Shown here piece by piece: positions 14,735 to 22,380 of a stretch of 33,807 bases of DNA. The stretch is from positions 1-33,807 of the forward strand of contig JAPLUI010000075.1 in the NCBI GenBank assembly GCA_026397725.1, in the 5' to 3' direction. Made by a program: the position numbers and the translations under genes. This stretch comes from Verrucomicrobiota bacterium (GTDB lineage Bacteria > Verrucomicrobiota > Verrucomicrobiia > Verrucomicrobiales > Akkermansiaceae). Numbering within the stretch: position 1 is the stretch's first letter; each line of letters opens with the position of its first letter. Below the pieces are notes generated by a model that had not been told where the DNA came from, made no database searches, and saw only the letters and a list, made by a program, of their open reading frames with translations.

Positions 14735-14868
14735 TAGTGGATCGAAGATCGAAGATCGAGGATAGAAGATAGAAGATAGAAGATAGAAGATAGAAGGTAG
14801 AAGATCATGGGTAGAAATTGAGAAGCCGCCACGCCCCATCTTCCATCTTCAATCTTCGATCCTCGTCC
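14735..14868. repeat. GATAGAA tandem repeat with a facing complementary arm after the stop
   Basis: Just after the stop, GATCGAAGATCGAGGATAGA leads into about six AGATAGA units (14756-14800), followed by a complementary arm (CCATCTTCCATCTTCAATC, TTCGATCCTCG, about 14836-14866). The transcript could fold into a long imperfect hairpin. A U-tract is missing, so it is not a classic terminator. A related but unpaired tract follows the second surface-protein gene. Confidence 0.5.
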
Positions 14869-15064
14869 CTTACGGCACCGGCCAAATCCGCAGCCATCCC
14901 TCCGCAGCGACCCTGTGACCCGTGGCCGCACAACCCACGCCTCCGCCATTCGCTCCCCTTGGTTTGACCTCCGAGTCATCGACCAAGGGCGGCAGCTTGC
15001 CGCCGAAGAAGTCAGGGCGGCCCTCCCCGACTTCCTGTCCCCGGAAAAGATCGCGGATCAAAGA
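14869..15064. other. Gap with REP-like palindromes
   Basis: Contains GGCGGCA-N3-TGCCGCC (about 14990-15006) and GAAGTC...GACTTC enclosing GGGCGGCCC (about 15007-15033), typical of REP-like intergenic palindromes. A frame from about 14921 to 15079 is open, but has no start and no recognisable family, so I do not call a gene. Confidence 0.4.
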
Positions 15065-15371
15065 AAACACATGACATGACAGGTTTCTGGAAAATCCCTA
15101 CAGTGCCCCACTTCGCCAGCCAACCGACCGAAAATGACCCATCCAACCCATCTTCCTTTGATGGCCCCTCTGCGGCTTTGCGAGCCACCGGAATTTTCTC
15201 GCACAAAGCCGCCAAGGCGCAGTCTTTCAGAATCAGGATATCCGGTTTTTGGGGTAAAGCGGCATGTTGGCAATTCCATGTCCCTTAGGAAAATGCGCAA
15301 GACCCGGCGCGGCGCGTCTGATCCTTTCTCTCCTACCGAAACACCGGCTCGCCTCGTCCACTCCCCGCCTC
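15065..15371. repeat. Non-coding module B, diverged copy of module A
   Basis: Starts with a half palindrome (ATGACATGACAGG at 15071; left arm missing), then shares long blocks with 11775-11860 (AAAATCCCTAC, CGCCAGCCAACCGACCGAAA, ATGACCCATCCAACCCATC). It ends with CGCAAGACCCGGCGCG...CTACCGAAACACCG (about 15295-15345), matching the end of module A (12160-12213). The middle differs and the 8-bp arrays are absent. Confidence 0.6.
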
Positions 15372-15373
15372 CG

Positions 15374-15397
15374 TGTCATATAAACCTATGACATGAC
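15374..15397. promoter_or_regulatory. TGTCATA-N6-TATGACA palindrome, copy 4
   Basis: Arms 15374-15380 and 15387-15393, spacer TAAACC, followed by TGACAGCTTTCGGG. It is 377 bp before the ATG of the second surface protein, with a gene fragment in between, so a direct operator role for that gene is less certain than for copy 3. Confidence 0.55.
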
Positions 15398-15451
15398 AGC
15401 TTTCGGGAAAAATCCTACATTGCCCCACTTCGCCCCCCGAACCGACCGAAA

Positions 15452-15712
15452 ATGATCCGCACCACCCACGCCAAAACCACCGACTCCGGCTTCGCGGCCC
15501 GCCACCGCGGCGCCGCCGATGCCGTCGGAACCCTGGACCGCGGCGACGGCAAGGGCTACACCCTGCTCGCCTACGATTCCACCCCCGGCTACGCCGACAC
15601 CACCCCCTTGCCCGCCACCCCCGCCAAGTGGAAATACAAGGCCATCTACCGCGTCGGCGACGAACGCGTCGGCCTCTGGAGCGCCGAAGTCAGCATCGCC
15701 GTCGGCGCCTGA
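15452..15712 (+). pseudogene. C-terminal fragment of a fibronectin-III-like hypothetical protein
   Basis: An 86-codon frame: GDGKGYTLLAYDSTPGYADT, PLPATPAKWKYKAIYRVGDE, RVGLWSAEVSIAVGA. The closing WKYKAIYRVGDE-VGLWS-VSIAVG pattern is that of a fibronectin-type-III-like last domain seen in verrucomicrobial hypothetical proteins of larger size. There is no signal peptide or ribosome site, and the likely ATG lies directly in the duplicated module end, so this is most likely a truncated gene end carried along with the module. It could be expressed by chance; no function can be given. Confidence 0.45.
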
Positions 15713-15729
15713 CACCCTCTCCCGTCACG

Positions 15730-15773
15730 AAATACACCAACAATACCAACAACCACCAAAAAACAACAACACC
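15730..15773 (+). promoter_or_regulatory. G-free A/C-rich leader of the second surface protein
   Basis: 44 nt without G before ATG 15774, rich in ACCAACAA and CCAAAAAACAACAAC words and lacking a Shine-Dalgarno site. It matches the leaders at 12344 and 2428 in composition and in the CCAAAAAACAACAAC core. Confidence 0.5.
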
Positions 15774-18149
15774 ATGAGTCCAATCCCATCCAAATCCATC
15801 CGGTCCGGCTCGCCGCGCCGGTTTCCCGCCGCCCTCGCGGCGTCCTTATCCCGTGCCTGCCCGAGGCTGCTGGCATTCGCCGCACTCTGTCTGTTCGCCC
15901 TCCCCGGCGTGAGCCGCGCGGATTCCGTCGGAGGCATGACGGTAATCGGCACTGAGGCGTGGACAAGTACCAGTGGTGGTACCGGCGATGGTCTTCGCAC
16001 TGTTACGGGCCAAATGACGGTTGGTTGGGGTGGGAGCGGTCCCGGCACCCTGAATCAGACCGCCGGCACAATCGACACGTCGGGGGCTAGCTGGGGGACA
16101 ATCATTGCTCAGGGGGGCGGTGCCAGCGGCAGCACCTGGAACATGTCGGGTAGTGCCATCTATCTTGGGAATGGAACGACAGGAGGAAATTCGGGAATAT
16201 TGCTGGGAAATTCCGCCCATGCAACCTGGACCCTGACTGACTCCGCGAGCGCCAGTGTTACCGGACTGATTTTCAGTAATGGGGGTAACGGTTATGCCAA
16301 CCATCTCCTCCTCTCGGGCGCTGCCACATTCAGCGCGACAAGCTTGACCGGCCTGACCGGCGCGAACCAGTACATCAGCTTCGCCACGGGTTCCACGGCC
16401 ACCTTCACCGCCGGCAACAAGACCTTGTCGGACTATCAAGCCTTGGTCGCCGCAGGCAACATCCGCGTGGATGAAGTGAAGCAAACCGACTTCAGCAAAT
16501 TCCAGGTTGTGGGCCACACCTTGTCGCTATCCACGGGTGGTTCGACACCGCCGCACCTGGTGATCACCTCGGTGAGCCCGGCATCCCCGACCGCCGGCAG
16601 CACCTTCAGCGTCACGGTGGAGGCACAGGACGAAAGCAACACGGCGACAAACCTGACAGATGCCACGCTGGTGACCCTCACGCGCAAGACCGGCAACGGC
16701 ACCTTGGGCGGAATCGTTAGTGACACCATCGCTGCGAACAGCAGTTCGGTCACGATCAGCGGCGTCACCTACACCAAGGCCGAAAGCGGCGTGGTGCTGA
16801 CGCCCGACGGCGGCGGCCTGGCAGCGTTAGACAGCGCACCCATCACGGTCGTTCCGGGTGCCCCGGCCAAGCTAGCCTTCGGCGTCCAGCCGAGCACTAC
16901 AAGCCCGGGTGCGGCGATCAGCCCCGCGGTGACCGTGCTGGTGCAGGATGCCGAGGGCAACACCGTGCCCGGCGACACCCGCAGCGTCACGGTCGGCAGC
17001 ACCTGCACCTTCTCGTCCGGCAGCGACCTCAACAATGACGCCGTCGATGGCGTCGCGACTTTCGACCTGATCGAGCCCACGACGGAAGGCACCTACACGC
17101 TTACGGCCAGCGCCGATTCACTGACCGGGGCGGAATCCAATCCGTTCACAGTGGGTGCGGATACCGTTGGCGGCTGGACGATCATTGGAACTGTGAATCG
17201 GAGCGCCGGCCGCACGGTTACGGGCCAAATGACGGTTGGTTGGGGTGGGACCGGTCCCGGCACCCTGAATCAGACCGGTGGCACAATCAACACGTCGGGG
17301 GCTAGCTGGGGGACAATCATTGCGCAAGGGGGCGGGGCCAGCGGCAGCGCCTGGAACATGTCGGGTAATGCCATCTATCTTGGGAATGGGACGACAGGAG
17401 GAAATTCGGGAATATTGCTGGGAAATGAGGCCGATGCAACCTGGACTCTGACTGACTCCGCGAGCGCCACTGTTTCCGGACTGATTTTCAGTAATGGGGG
17501 TAACGGGTATGCCAACCATCTCCTGCTCTCAGGTGCTGCCACATTCAGCGCGACAAGCTTGGTCGGCCTGACCGGCGCGAACCAGTACATCAGCTTTGCC
17601 ACGGGATCCACGGCCACCTTCACCGCCGGCAACATGACCTTGTCGGACTATCAGGCCTTGGTCGCAGCCGGGAACATCCGCGTGGATGGCGTGGTGCAAA
17701 CCGACTTCAGCAAGTTCCAGGTGACGGGCAATACCTTGTCGCTGGGCAGCGGCGGTACCAGCCCGTACGCAAGCTGGGCCGGCGGCCATGCCTTCGACTC
17801 TCTCAACAGCGAGGGTGTGCCATACGGCATGGCATGGCTCCTCGGGGCGGCCACGAATGCATCCTCCAGCATCGGCCTGCCACCCACGGTGACGGGTGCC
17901 AGTGGCGGCTTCCTGACCGTGCATTTCACACGGGTTCTTGATCCGGGCGCCACGGCGAAACTCTACCTCGAATACAGCGACGACCTTACCTCTGGCAGTT
18001 GGACTTCCGTAGAGGTCCCGGCAGCCACCGGACCGGTTTCGGGTGTCGAGTTCACTGTCGGCACCTCCGGCGGACTCTACGACATCACCGCCCAAATCCC
18101 GATGGACAGCTCAGCCAAGCGCTTCGCCCGTCTGGTAGCCACGGAGTGA
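15774..18149 (+). CDS. Large secreted beta-rich surface protein 2 (paralogue of the 12382 gene)
   Basis: A 791-residue protein with the same leader as its neighbour (MSPIPSKSIRSGSPRRFP to GVSRA). Layout: passenger module about 50-257 (MTVGWGGSGPGTLNQTAGTI, WNMSGSAIYLGNGTTGGNSG, HLLLSGAATFSATSL), two Ig-like domains about 259-461 (VITSVSPASPTAGSTFSVTV, LAFGVQPSTTS), second passenger module about 462-661, and a different C-terminal domain about 662-791 (YASWAGGHAFDSLNSEGVPY, GMAWLLGAATNASSS, KLYLEYSDDL). The two passenger modules are nearly identical at DNA level (about 16006-16540 versus 17215-17760), so they duplicated or converted recently, unlike those of protein 1. The C-terminal domain is of a type common at the ends of verrucomicrobial secreted proteins. 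No sortase or PEP-CTERM signal is seen. Likely a surface or matrix protein. Confidence 0.7.
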   Translation: MSPIPSKSIRSGSPRRFPAALAASLSRACPRLLAFAALCLFALPGVSRADSVGGMTVIGTEAWTSTSGGTGDGLRTVTGQMTVGWGGSGPGTLNQTAGTIDTSGASWGTIIAQGGGASGSTWNMSGSAIYLGNGTTGGNSGILLGNSAHATWTLTDSASASVTGLIFSNGGNGYANHLLLSGAATFSATSLTGLTGANQYISFATGSTATFTAGNKTLSDYQALVAAGNIRVDEVKQTDFSKFQVVGHTLSLSTGGSTPPHLVITSVSPASPTAGSTFSVTVEAQDESNTATNLTDATLVTLTRKTGNGTLGGIVSDTIAANSSSVTISGVTYTKAESGVVLTPDGGGLAALDSAPITVVPGAPAKLAFGVQPSTTSPGAAISPAVTVLVQDAEGNTVPGDTRSVTVGSTCTFSSGSDLNNDAVDGVATFDLIEPTTEGTYTLTASADSLTGAESNPFTVGADTVGGWTIIGTVNRSAGRTVTGQMTVGWGGTGPGTLNQTGGTINTSGASWGTIIAQGGGASGSAWNMSGNAIYLGNGTTGGNSGILLGNEADATWTLTDSASATVSGLIFSNGGNGYANHLLLSGAATFSATSLVGLTGANQYISFATGSTATFTAGNMTLSDYQALVAAGNIRVDGVVQTDFSKFQVTGNTLSLGSGGTSPYASWAGGHAFDSLNSEGVPYGMAWLLGAATNASSSIGLPPTVTGASGGFLTVHFTRVLDPGATAKLYLEYSDDLTSGSWTSVEVPAATGPVSGVEFTVGTSGGLYDITAQIPMDSSAKRFARLVATE

Positions 18150-18344
18150 GGATGAAGAGATAGTGGATCGGAGATAGCAGATAGCAGATAGAAGATAGCA
18201 GATAGAAGAACAGGCTCCCATCCACCATCCACCAGCCACAATCCACCATCGGCTCGCATGCGAGCCCATCCCTTTCCGGAGTTTCTGGCTTTTCTCCGGA
18301 TCCCAGTGGGGTCGCCGGTGCGCACCGGCGGCCCCGCGCTTATC
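18150..18344. repeat. Purine-rich AGATAGCAGATAG tract and pyrimidine-rich CCATCCACC tract
   Basis: After the stop of surface protein 2, GATCGGAGATAGCAGATAGC continues as a 7-8 bp tandem tract to about 18208, followed by CCATCCACCATCCACC words (18216-18250). It is analogous in position and words to the tract at 14735 but cannot form as good a hairpin. A short GTGCGCACCGGCG stretch follows. No gene. Confidence 0.45.
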
Positions 18345-18512
18345 GCACTGTAGCGGCGGTCTATGACTACTTTTCCCCTGCGGGAAAAGTCGCGCGCAGA
18401 GATGCCCATGAAAAGCGCTTTCGTCTCGCTCATTGGCATCGGCGCTCACAGAGCGCCGCTACAATCCCCTATGGCCATGCAATCTGCGGCGCTCACAGAG
18501 CGCCGCTACAAT
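18345..18512. repeat. REP-like cluster with two identical 26-bp hairpin units
   Basis: Two perfect copies of a 26-bp unit at 18440-18465 and 18487-18512 contain GGCGCTCACAGAGCGCC (6-bp stem, 5-base loop) followed by GCTACAAT. A partial reverse-oriented unit (TGTAGCGGCGGTC) lies at 18350-18362, with a CCCCTGCGGGAAAAG hairpin after it. A degraded relative is at 2771-2800. Confidence 0.7.
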
Positions 18513-18863
18513 TCCGTTAGTCCCTCTTCCATCATTTTACCTTCTCATCATTTTGCCAAACTCTTCGATTTCACCCCAATATCTGAAAGAAACGCCGCCT
18601 CCCGACACGTTGGGAATCGACCACGGATTTCACCTCATCATCATTTTACCAAACGATTCGATTTCATGCTGAAGAATTTTGCACAGGAGCACAAGGAGGG
18701 CGCTTTCGCTCAATCCTCGGCTTCCTCCTGTTCCAATCTTAACATGATTTCACCTCATCATCATTTTACCAACCTCTTCCTATCATTCAAGCCACGACTG
18801 GATTCCTTGAAAAGCGAAAGTTGTTGCGAATGAGTCAAGTATTTCAGAGCCGGTTTGATTTCC
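18513..18863. repeat. Gap with a repeated 27-bp T/C/A-rich unit
   Basis: A 27-bp unit beginning GATTTCACCTCATCATC is present perfectly at 18626-18652 and 18746-18772, with a partial copy near 18545 and a degraded one near 2931. Parts of this gap (CCCGACACGTTG, CGATTTCATGCTGAA, GGGCGCTTTCGCTC) recur in the 2734-3101 gap. No gene. Confidence 0.55.
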
Positions 18864-18957
18864 GATTGATGATTGTTGATTTTGGATTTTTGAACTGAGC
18901 TTGCTTGGTGCGGAAGCTCGATTTCAAGCTCAGATCAGAAATCAACAATCATCAATC
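18864..18957. repeat. Nested inverted repeat before the GH59 gene
   Basis: Perfect 19-bp arms GATTGATGATTGTTGATTT (18864-18882) and its complement (18939-18957), with a second perfect 8-bp pair inside (TGAGCTTG 18896-18903, CAAGCTCA 18925-18932). Another half copy follows the right arm (ACAATCATCAATCC, 18959-18972). It ends 55 bp before the GTG of the GH59 gene, so it is either its 5' leader or an upstream terminator-like structure. It is absent from the duplicate gap at 2734-3101. Confidence 0.65.
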
Positions 18958-19012
18958 GACAATCATCAATCCTCTCTTGGTCTGAGACAAAGCCTCGCTA
19001 GAATACACCCTT

Positions 19013-21001
19013 GTGAACCACAAATACATTGGATCGTGCGGTGTCGCCGCGATGTTGCTGACACAGCCGGCTCTTGCCCAAACGAAGATCGTGCTGGATG
19101 ACACCGACAGCGGGCGGGTCTTCGAGGGCATCGGCGCGGTCAGCGCGGGGGCCTCCACGCGCAATCTGACGGATTATCCCGCCAAGCTGAAGTCCGAAAT
19201 CATGGACTACATGTTCAAGCCGAAGTTCGGCGCGAACTTGCAGCACCTCAAGGTCGAGATCGGTGGCGGAGAAAACTCAGGGTGCGGCAGTGAACCGACC
19301 CATGTCCTCACTCGTGATGAGTTGGCGAACCCGGTCCCCCGCCGCTACGAGTTCTGGCTCATGGCGGAGGCCCGCAAGCGTAATCCGAAGGTGATTCTCG
19401 ACTGCCTGCCGTGGAGTTTTCCCGGCTGGGTTTCAGGCGCGCTTTCCCAGGATTCCGCGGATTGGTTCGTGGCGTTCCTGGATGTGGCGAAGAAGCATTA
19501 CGGGCTGAAGATGGATTGGATCGCGGCGGGCTGGAACGAAAAAGGCACGGATCTCAACTGGATCGTCAAACAGTTGCGCCCAACCCTTGATGCGCGCGGC
19601 TATGCGGACGTGAAGCTGCAAGGTCCCGACGACTGGGGGAATGATAATAGTTGGAGAATATTTGACGCTCTGGAAAAGAATCCCGAGGCTGACAAGATCC
19701 TTCAAGCTGTCGGCTATCACTATGCGAACGATTATCAGCCGCAGATCGAGTCGGAAAGAACGTGCCCTTCCGAGAAGGTTATTGCCACCGGAAAGCCACT
19801 CTGGGACAGCGAAGAATTCACGGCCAGCGGCAAAACCTGGGAGAAATCGATCCTGCTTGCACAGATCTTCAACAAGAACTACATCCGCAGTCGCATCACG
19901 AAGACGGAGATCTGGTCCCTGCTGGATGGGATCTATCCCGGTGTCGCATGGGCGGGTACCGGATACATGCAGGCGTCGACACCATGGTCCGGACACTATG
20001 AGGTCTGGCCGGTGGTGTGGACCACCGCCCACACCACCCAGTTTGTGGAGCCCGGCTGGGTATATATGGATAAAGCCTGCGTGAAGATGGATCCCGCTAC
20101 CTGGAAAGCGACCTGCGTGGCGATGCGTGACCCGAAGACAGGAGACTGGAGCCTGATCGTTTGCACGGACAAGCCAACATCCATTCAGGTGCAGGTTGCG
20201 GGCAAACTGGCACGGAAGAAAGTGTTTGTCTGGAAATCGAATGCGACGAATCAATTTGTTTCCGCAGGAGCGATCAGTCCGACAGGTGGGAGTTTTACCG
20301 CCTCGCTGGAGGGCGATAGCGTCTATACCTTCACCACCACGACGGGTCAGCAGAAAGGCACGCATCCGGCTTCGCCGCCGGCTGCCGCGTTTCCTTTGCC
20401 GTACAAGGACGACTTCGAAAGTTATGCCGCGGGCCTGACTCCGAAATACACCTCTGATCAGAAAGGCTCGTTTGAAACCGCCAAACGCACGGATGGCAAA
20501 GGAATATGCCTGCAGCAAATCGTGCCGAAAGAGGGCATCACATGGACCGTACGCGGGGGCGATCCTTTTACCGTGCTGGGCGATCAGACTTGGACGAACT
20601 ATACCGTTCAGGCTGATGTCATGGTCGCGGCCGGCAACGCCGGTATCGGCGGACGCTACAACGGTTGGAGCTCCTACGGTGGGGCAAGGACTGACTACAG
20701 CCTGATTCTTCAACAGGACGGAACGTGGTCGCTCATGGGGCCGAAGGTAGTTACGAAGATGGTGAATGGCAAAGAGAACAAAATGACCGAGTTGACTCCT
20801 CTTGCCACGGGCAGGATTGACGGCTTCGCTGCAGGCACCTGGCATAACCTGGCCCTCGGTCTAAAGGGTAATGAAATAACGGCCAGCGTGGACGGCCGGA
20901 AAGTGGCCTGCGTGCAGAATGATATCCGCAAGAACGGCATGATCTACTTGATCTCGACCTATAATCCCAACTGTTTCGACAATGTCAGCGTGACGCCATA
21001 A
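19013..21001 (+). CDS. GH59 beta-galactosidase (galactocerebrosidase-like)
   Basis: A 662-residue secreted enzyme. After a signal peptide (SCGVAAMLLTQPALAQ) the catalytic barrel follows the GALC pattern: DSGRVFEGIGAVSAGASTRN, DYMFKPKFGANLQHLKVEIG, YEFWLMAEARKRNP, LPWSFPGW, then WNEKG with the acid/base E176 and LWDSEEFTA with the nucleophile E267, and PWSGHYEVWPVVWTTAHTTQ. The C-terminal part (about 465-662, YKDDFESYAAG, QTWTNYTVQADVMV) is the lectin-like jelly-roll of the family. GH59 removes terminal beta-galactose; in bacteria the substrate is presumably a polysaccharide. GTG 19013 matches ATG 3102 of the truncated copy, supporting this start. It opens a run of seven same-strand genes. Confidence 0.85.
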   Translation: MNHKYIGSCGVAAMLLTQPALAQTKIVLDDTDSGRVFEGIGAVSAGASTRNLTDYPAKLKSEIMDYMFKPKFGANLQHLKVEIGGGENSGCGSEPTHVLTRDELANPVPRRYEFWLMAEARKRNPKVILDCLPWSFPGWVSGALSQDSADWFVAFLDVAKKHYGLKMDWIAAGWNEKGTDLNWIVKQLRPTLDARGYADVKLQGPDDWGNDNSWRIFDALEKNPEADKILQAVGYHYANDYQPQIESERTCPSEKVIATGKPLWDSEEFTASGKTWEKSILLAQIFNKNYIRSRITKTEIWSLLDGIYPGVAWAGTGYMQASTPWSGHYEVWPVVWTTAHTTQFVEPGWVYMDKACVKMDPATWKATCVAMRDPKTGDWSLIVCTDKPTSIQVQVAGKLARKKVFVWKSNATNQFVSAGAISPTGGSFTASLEGDSVYTFTTTTGQQKGTHPASPPAAAFPLPYKDDFESYAAGLTPKYTSDQKGSFETAKRTDGKGICLQQIVPKEGITWTVRGGDPFTVLGDQTWTNYTVQADVMVAAGNAGIGGRYNGWSSYGGARTDYSLILQQDGTWSLMGPKVVTKMVNGKENKMTELTPLATGRIDGFAAGTWHNLALGLKGNEITASVDGRKVACVQNDIRKNGMIYLISTYNPNCFDNVSVTP

Positions 21002-21023
21002 TATGAAAAGGAAACTCCTCGCC

Positions 21024-22358
21024 ATGAAACACATCCTGCTTGCCGGCCTCGCCGCGCTAATCACTACAACAACCCTCCTGGGCACTGAACCCGAGGCCTT
21101 CACTCCCAAGCCCGACACCACCCGGGCCATCCACCCGACGGATCCGGGGCGCGCGTTCATGATGAATGCGAAGATCGGCATTTTCGTCCACTACACCGCG
21201 GGCCAGTCTGATTTCGCTTACGGCAAGCCCAATCCACAGCCCTGGGACCTGGATGCGCATGCCGATGCTTTTGACGTTAAAGCCTTCGCTGACGCGGTCG
21301 AGGATATGGGGGCGCAATATGTGATCATGACCTCCTTTCATGCGGCAATGAGACTGCTGGGACCCAGCAAGGTCATGGTCGACATCGGCATGCCCACGCA
21401 CCAGTCCAAGCGCGACATGATCGGCGACCTTGCCGATGAACTGAACAGGCGCAACCTCGCGCTCTGCCTCTACGTCCATCCGACCGACCAGCACGACCTG
21501 TCGCAAGAGGAGCGTGCGTTGTTCGGCTGGGGGCCGGAAGTTGACGGTCAGCCGGGGCCGAAGCTCGGTCTCTGGCCGAATCCGAAATGGGATGCTTTCC
21601 TGCTGGGGCTGTTCAAGGAAATCAGCCAGCGCTACGGGAAACGGGTTTCGGGCTATTGGATCGATCAGCATTCGGGCAAGTTGTTTCCGGATGCCGGACG
21701 GCTGGCCGTGGCCTTGCGGGCCGGCAACCCGGATGCGGTGATCTGGCAGAACTCGGGCGCCTACGTCCCGGCCGGACTCTCCCTTGAGGACGCTTGGTGC
21801 GCCCCCGAGGGCGGGCAGCTTGCGCATGGGGCAGATGACCAGCATTGTCTCCTTCCCTTGAAAGACTGGTGGTACCAAAGCGATGAGGTGGTGGTTCCGG
21901 TGGAGGAACTTTTCCGGGCGGTTGCAAGGCACAACGGCTGTCCAGGCAAGAAGTGCGGCGTCGACATTGGGTTGACGCCCTACGCCACCGGCTATGCACC
22001 CAAGGTGAAGGCGATGATGGCTGAGTTCGGAAAACTGTGGCGTGAACGCAAGGTGTCGCTGCTCAACACACGGCCCAGCACGATCCTGAAGATCGAGCAG
22101 AACGCAGTACCCTGGCCGATAGTGGCGACGGACTCTCTCGATGGTTCAACGGTGTATGTCCATGTGTTGATCCCGCCGGCCGGAAAATCAATCAGCCTCC
22201 CCGCGCTCGCCGATGCCCGGAAGATTATCTCCGCTTCGCTCCTGCTCGGCGGCACCGAAGTGAAATTCAAACAGTCGGAGAAAGCCGTTGAGTTGTCGCT
22301 GCCCGAAGAGGTGAAATGGGATACGGTGGATACCGTGATCGTTCTTGGGATTGAGTGA
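21024..22358 (+). CDS. GH29-like alpha-L-fucosidase (divergent)
   Basis: A 444-residue secreted protein. ATG 21024 follows AAAAGGAAA and starts a good signal peptide (MKHILLAGLAALITTTTLLG); ATG 21003 in the same frame lacks a ribosome site. The barrel has GH29 landmarks: KIGIFVHYTAG, FDVKAFADAVEDMGAQYVIM, LALCLYVHP, and GYWIDQHSG with D214 as likely nucleophile. The usual K-H-H-D-G-F motif is replaced by TSFHAAM, and the C-terminal domain is short, so this is a distant GH29 relative or a GH29-like family with another specificity. It begins 22 bp after GH59 and is followed by GH78 with a 22-bp gap. Confidence 0.7.
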   Translation: MKHILLAGLAALITTTTLLGTEPEAFTPKPDTTRAIHPTDPGRAFMMNAKIGIFVHYTAGQSDFAYGKPNPQPWDLDAHADAFDVKAFADAVEDMGAQYVIMTSFHAAMRLLGPSKVMVDIGMPTHQSKRDMIGDLADELNRRNLALCLYVHPTDQHDLSQEERALFGWGPEVDGQPGPKLGLWPNPKWDAFLLGLFKEISQRYGKRVSGYWIDQHSGKLFPDAGRLAVALRAGNPDAVIWQNSGAYVPAGLSLEDAWCAPEGGQLAHGADDQHCLLPLKDWWYQSDEVVVPVEELFRAVARHNGCPGKKCGVDIGLTPYATGYAPKVKAMMAEFGKLWRERKVSLLNTRPSTILKIEQNAVPWPIVATDSLDGSTVYVHVLIPPAGKSISLPALADARKIISASLLLGGTEVKFKQSEKAVELSLPEEVKWDTVDTVIVLGIE

Positions 22359-22380
22359 AATCAAAAGAAAGGATCGAAAA

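Noticed and set aside
14870..15070. Short open frames on both strands after surface protein 1
   Set aside because: They translate a REP-like palindromic stretch, lack starts with ribosome sites and resemble no family I know.
12382..18149. Autotransporter barrel, PEP-CTERM or sortase signal in the surface proteins
   Set aside because: I looked at both C-termini; neither shows a membrane helix with basic tail, an LPXTG motif or an amphipathic barrel ending in an aromatic residue.
18345..18772. CRISPR array
   Set aside because: Repeat units of 26-27 bp occur only twice each with irregular spacing, and the first is itself a hairpin of REP type; no cas gene is present.
19433..20845. Long minus-strand open frame (470 codons) opposite GH59
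   Set aside because: It lies fully inside a well-supported GH59 gene and its translation has no family character; GC-rich third positions commonly leave the opposite strand open. The same holds for the minus-strand frames at 23803-25173, 29456-30487 and 32033-33229.
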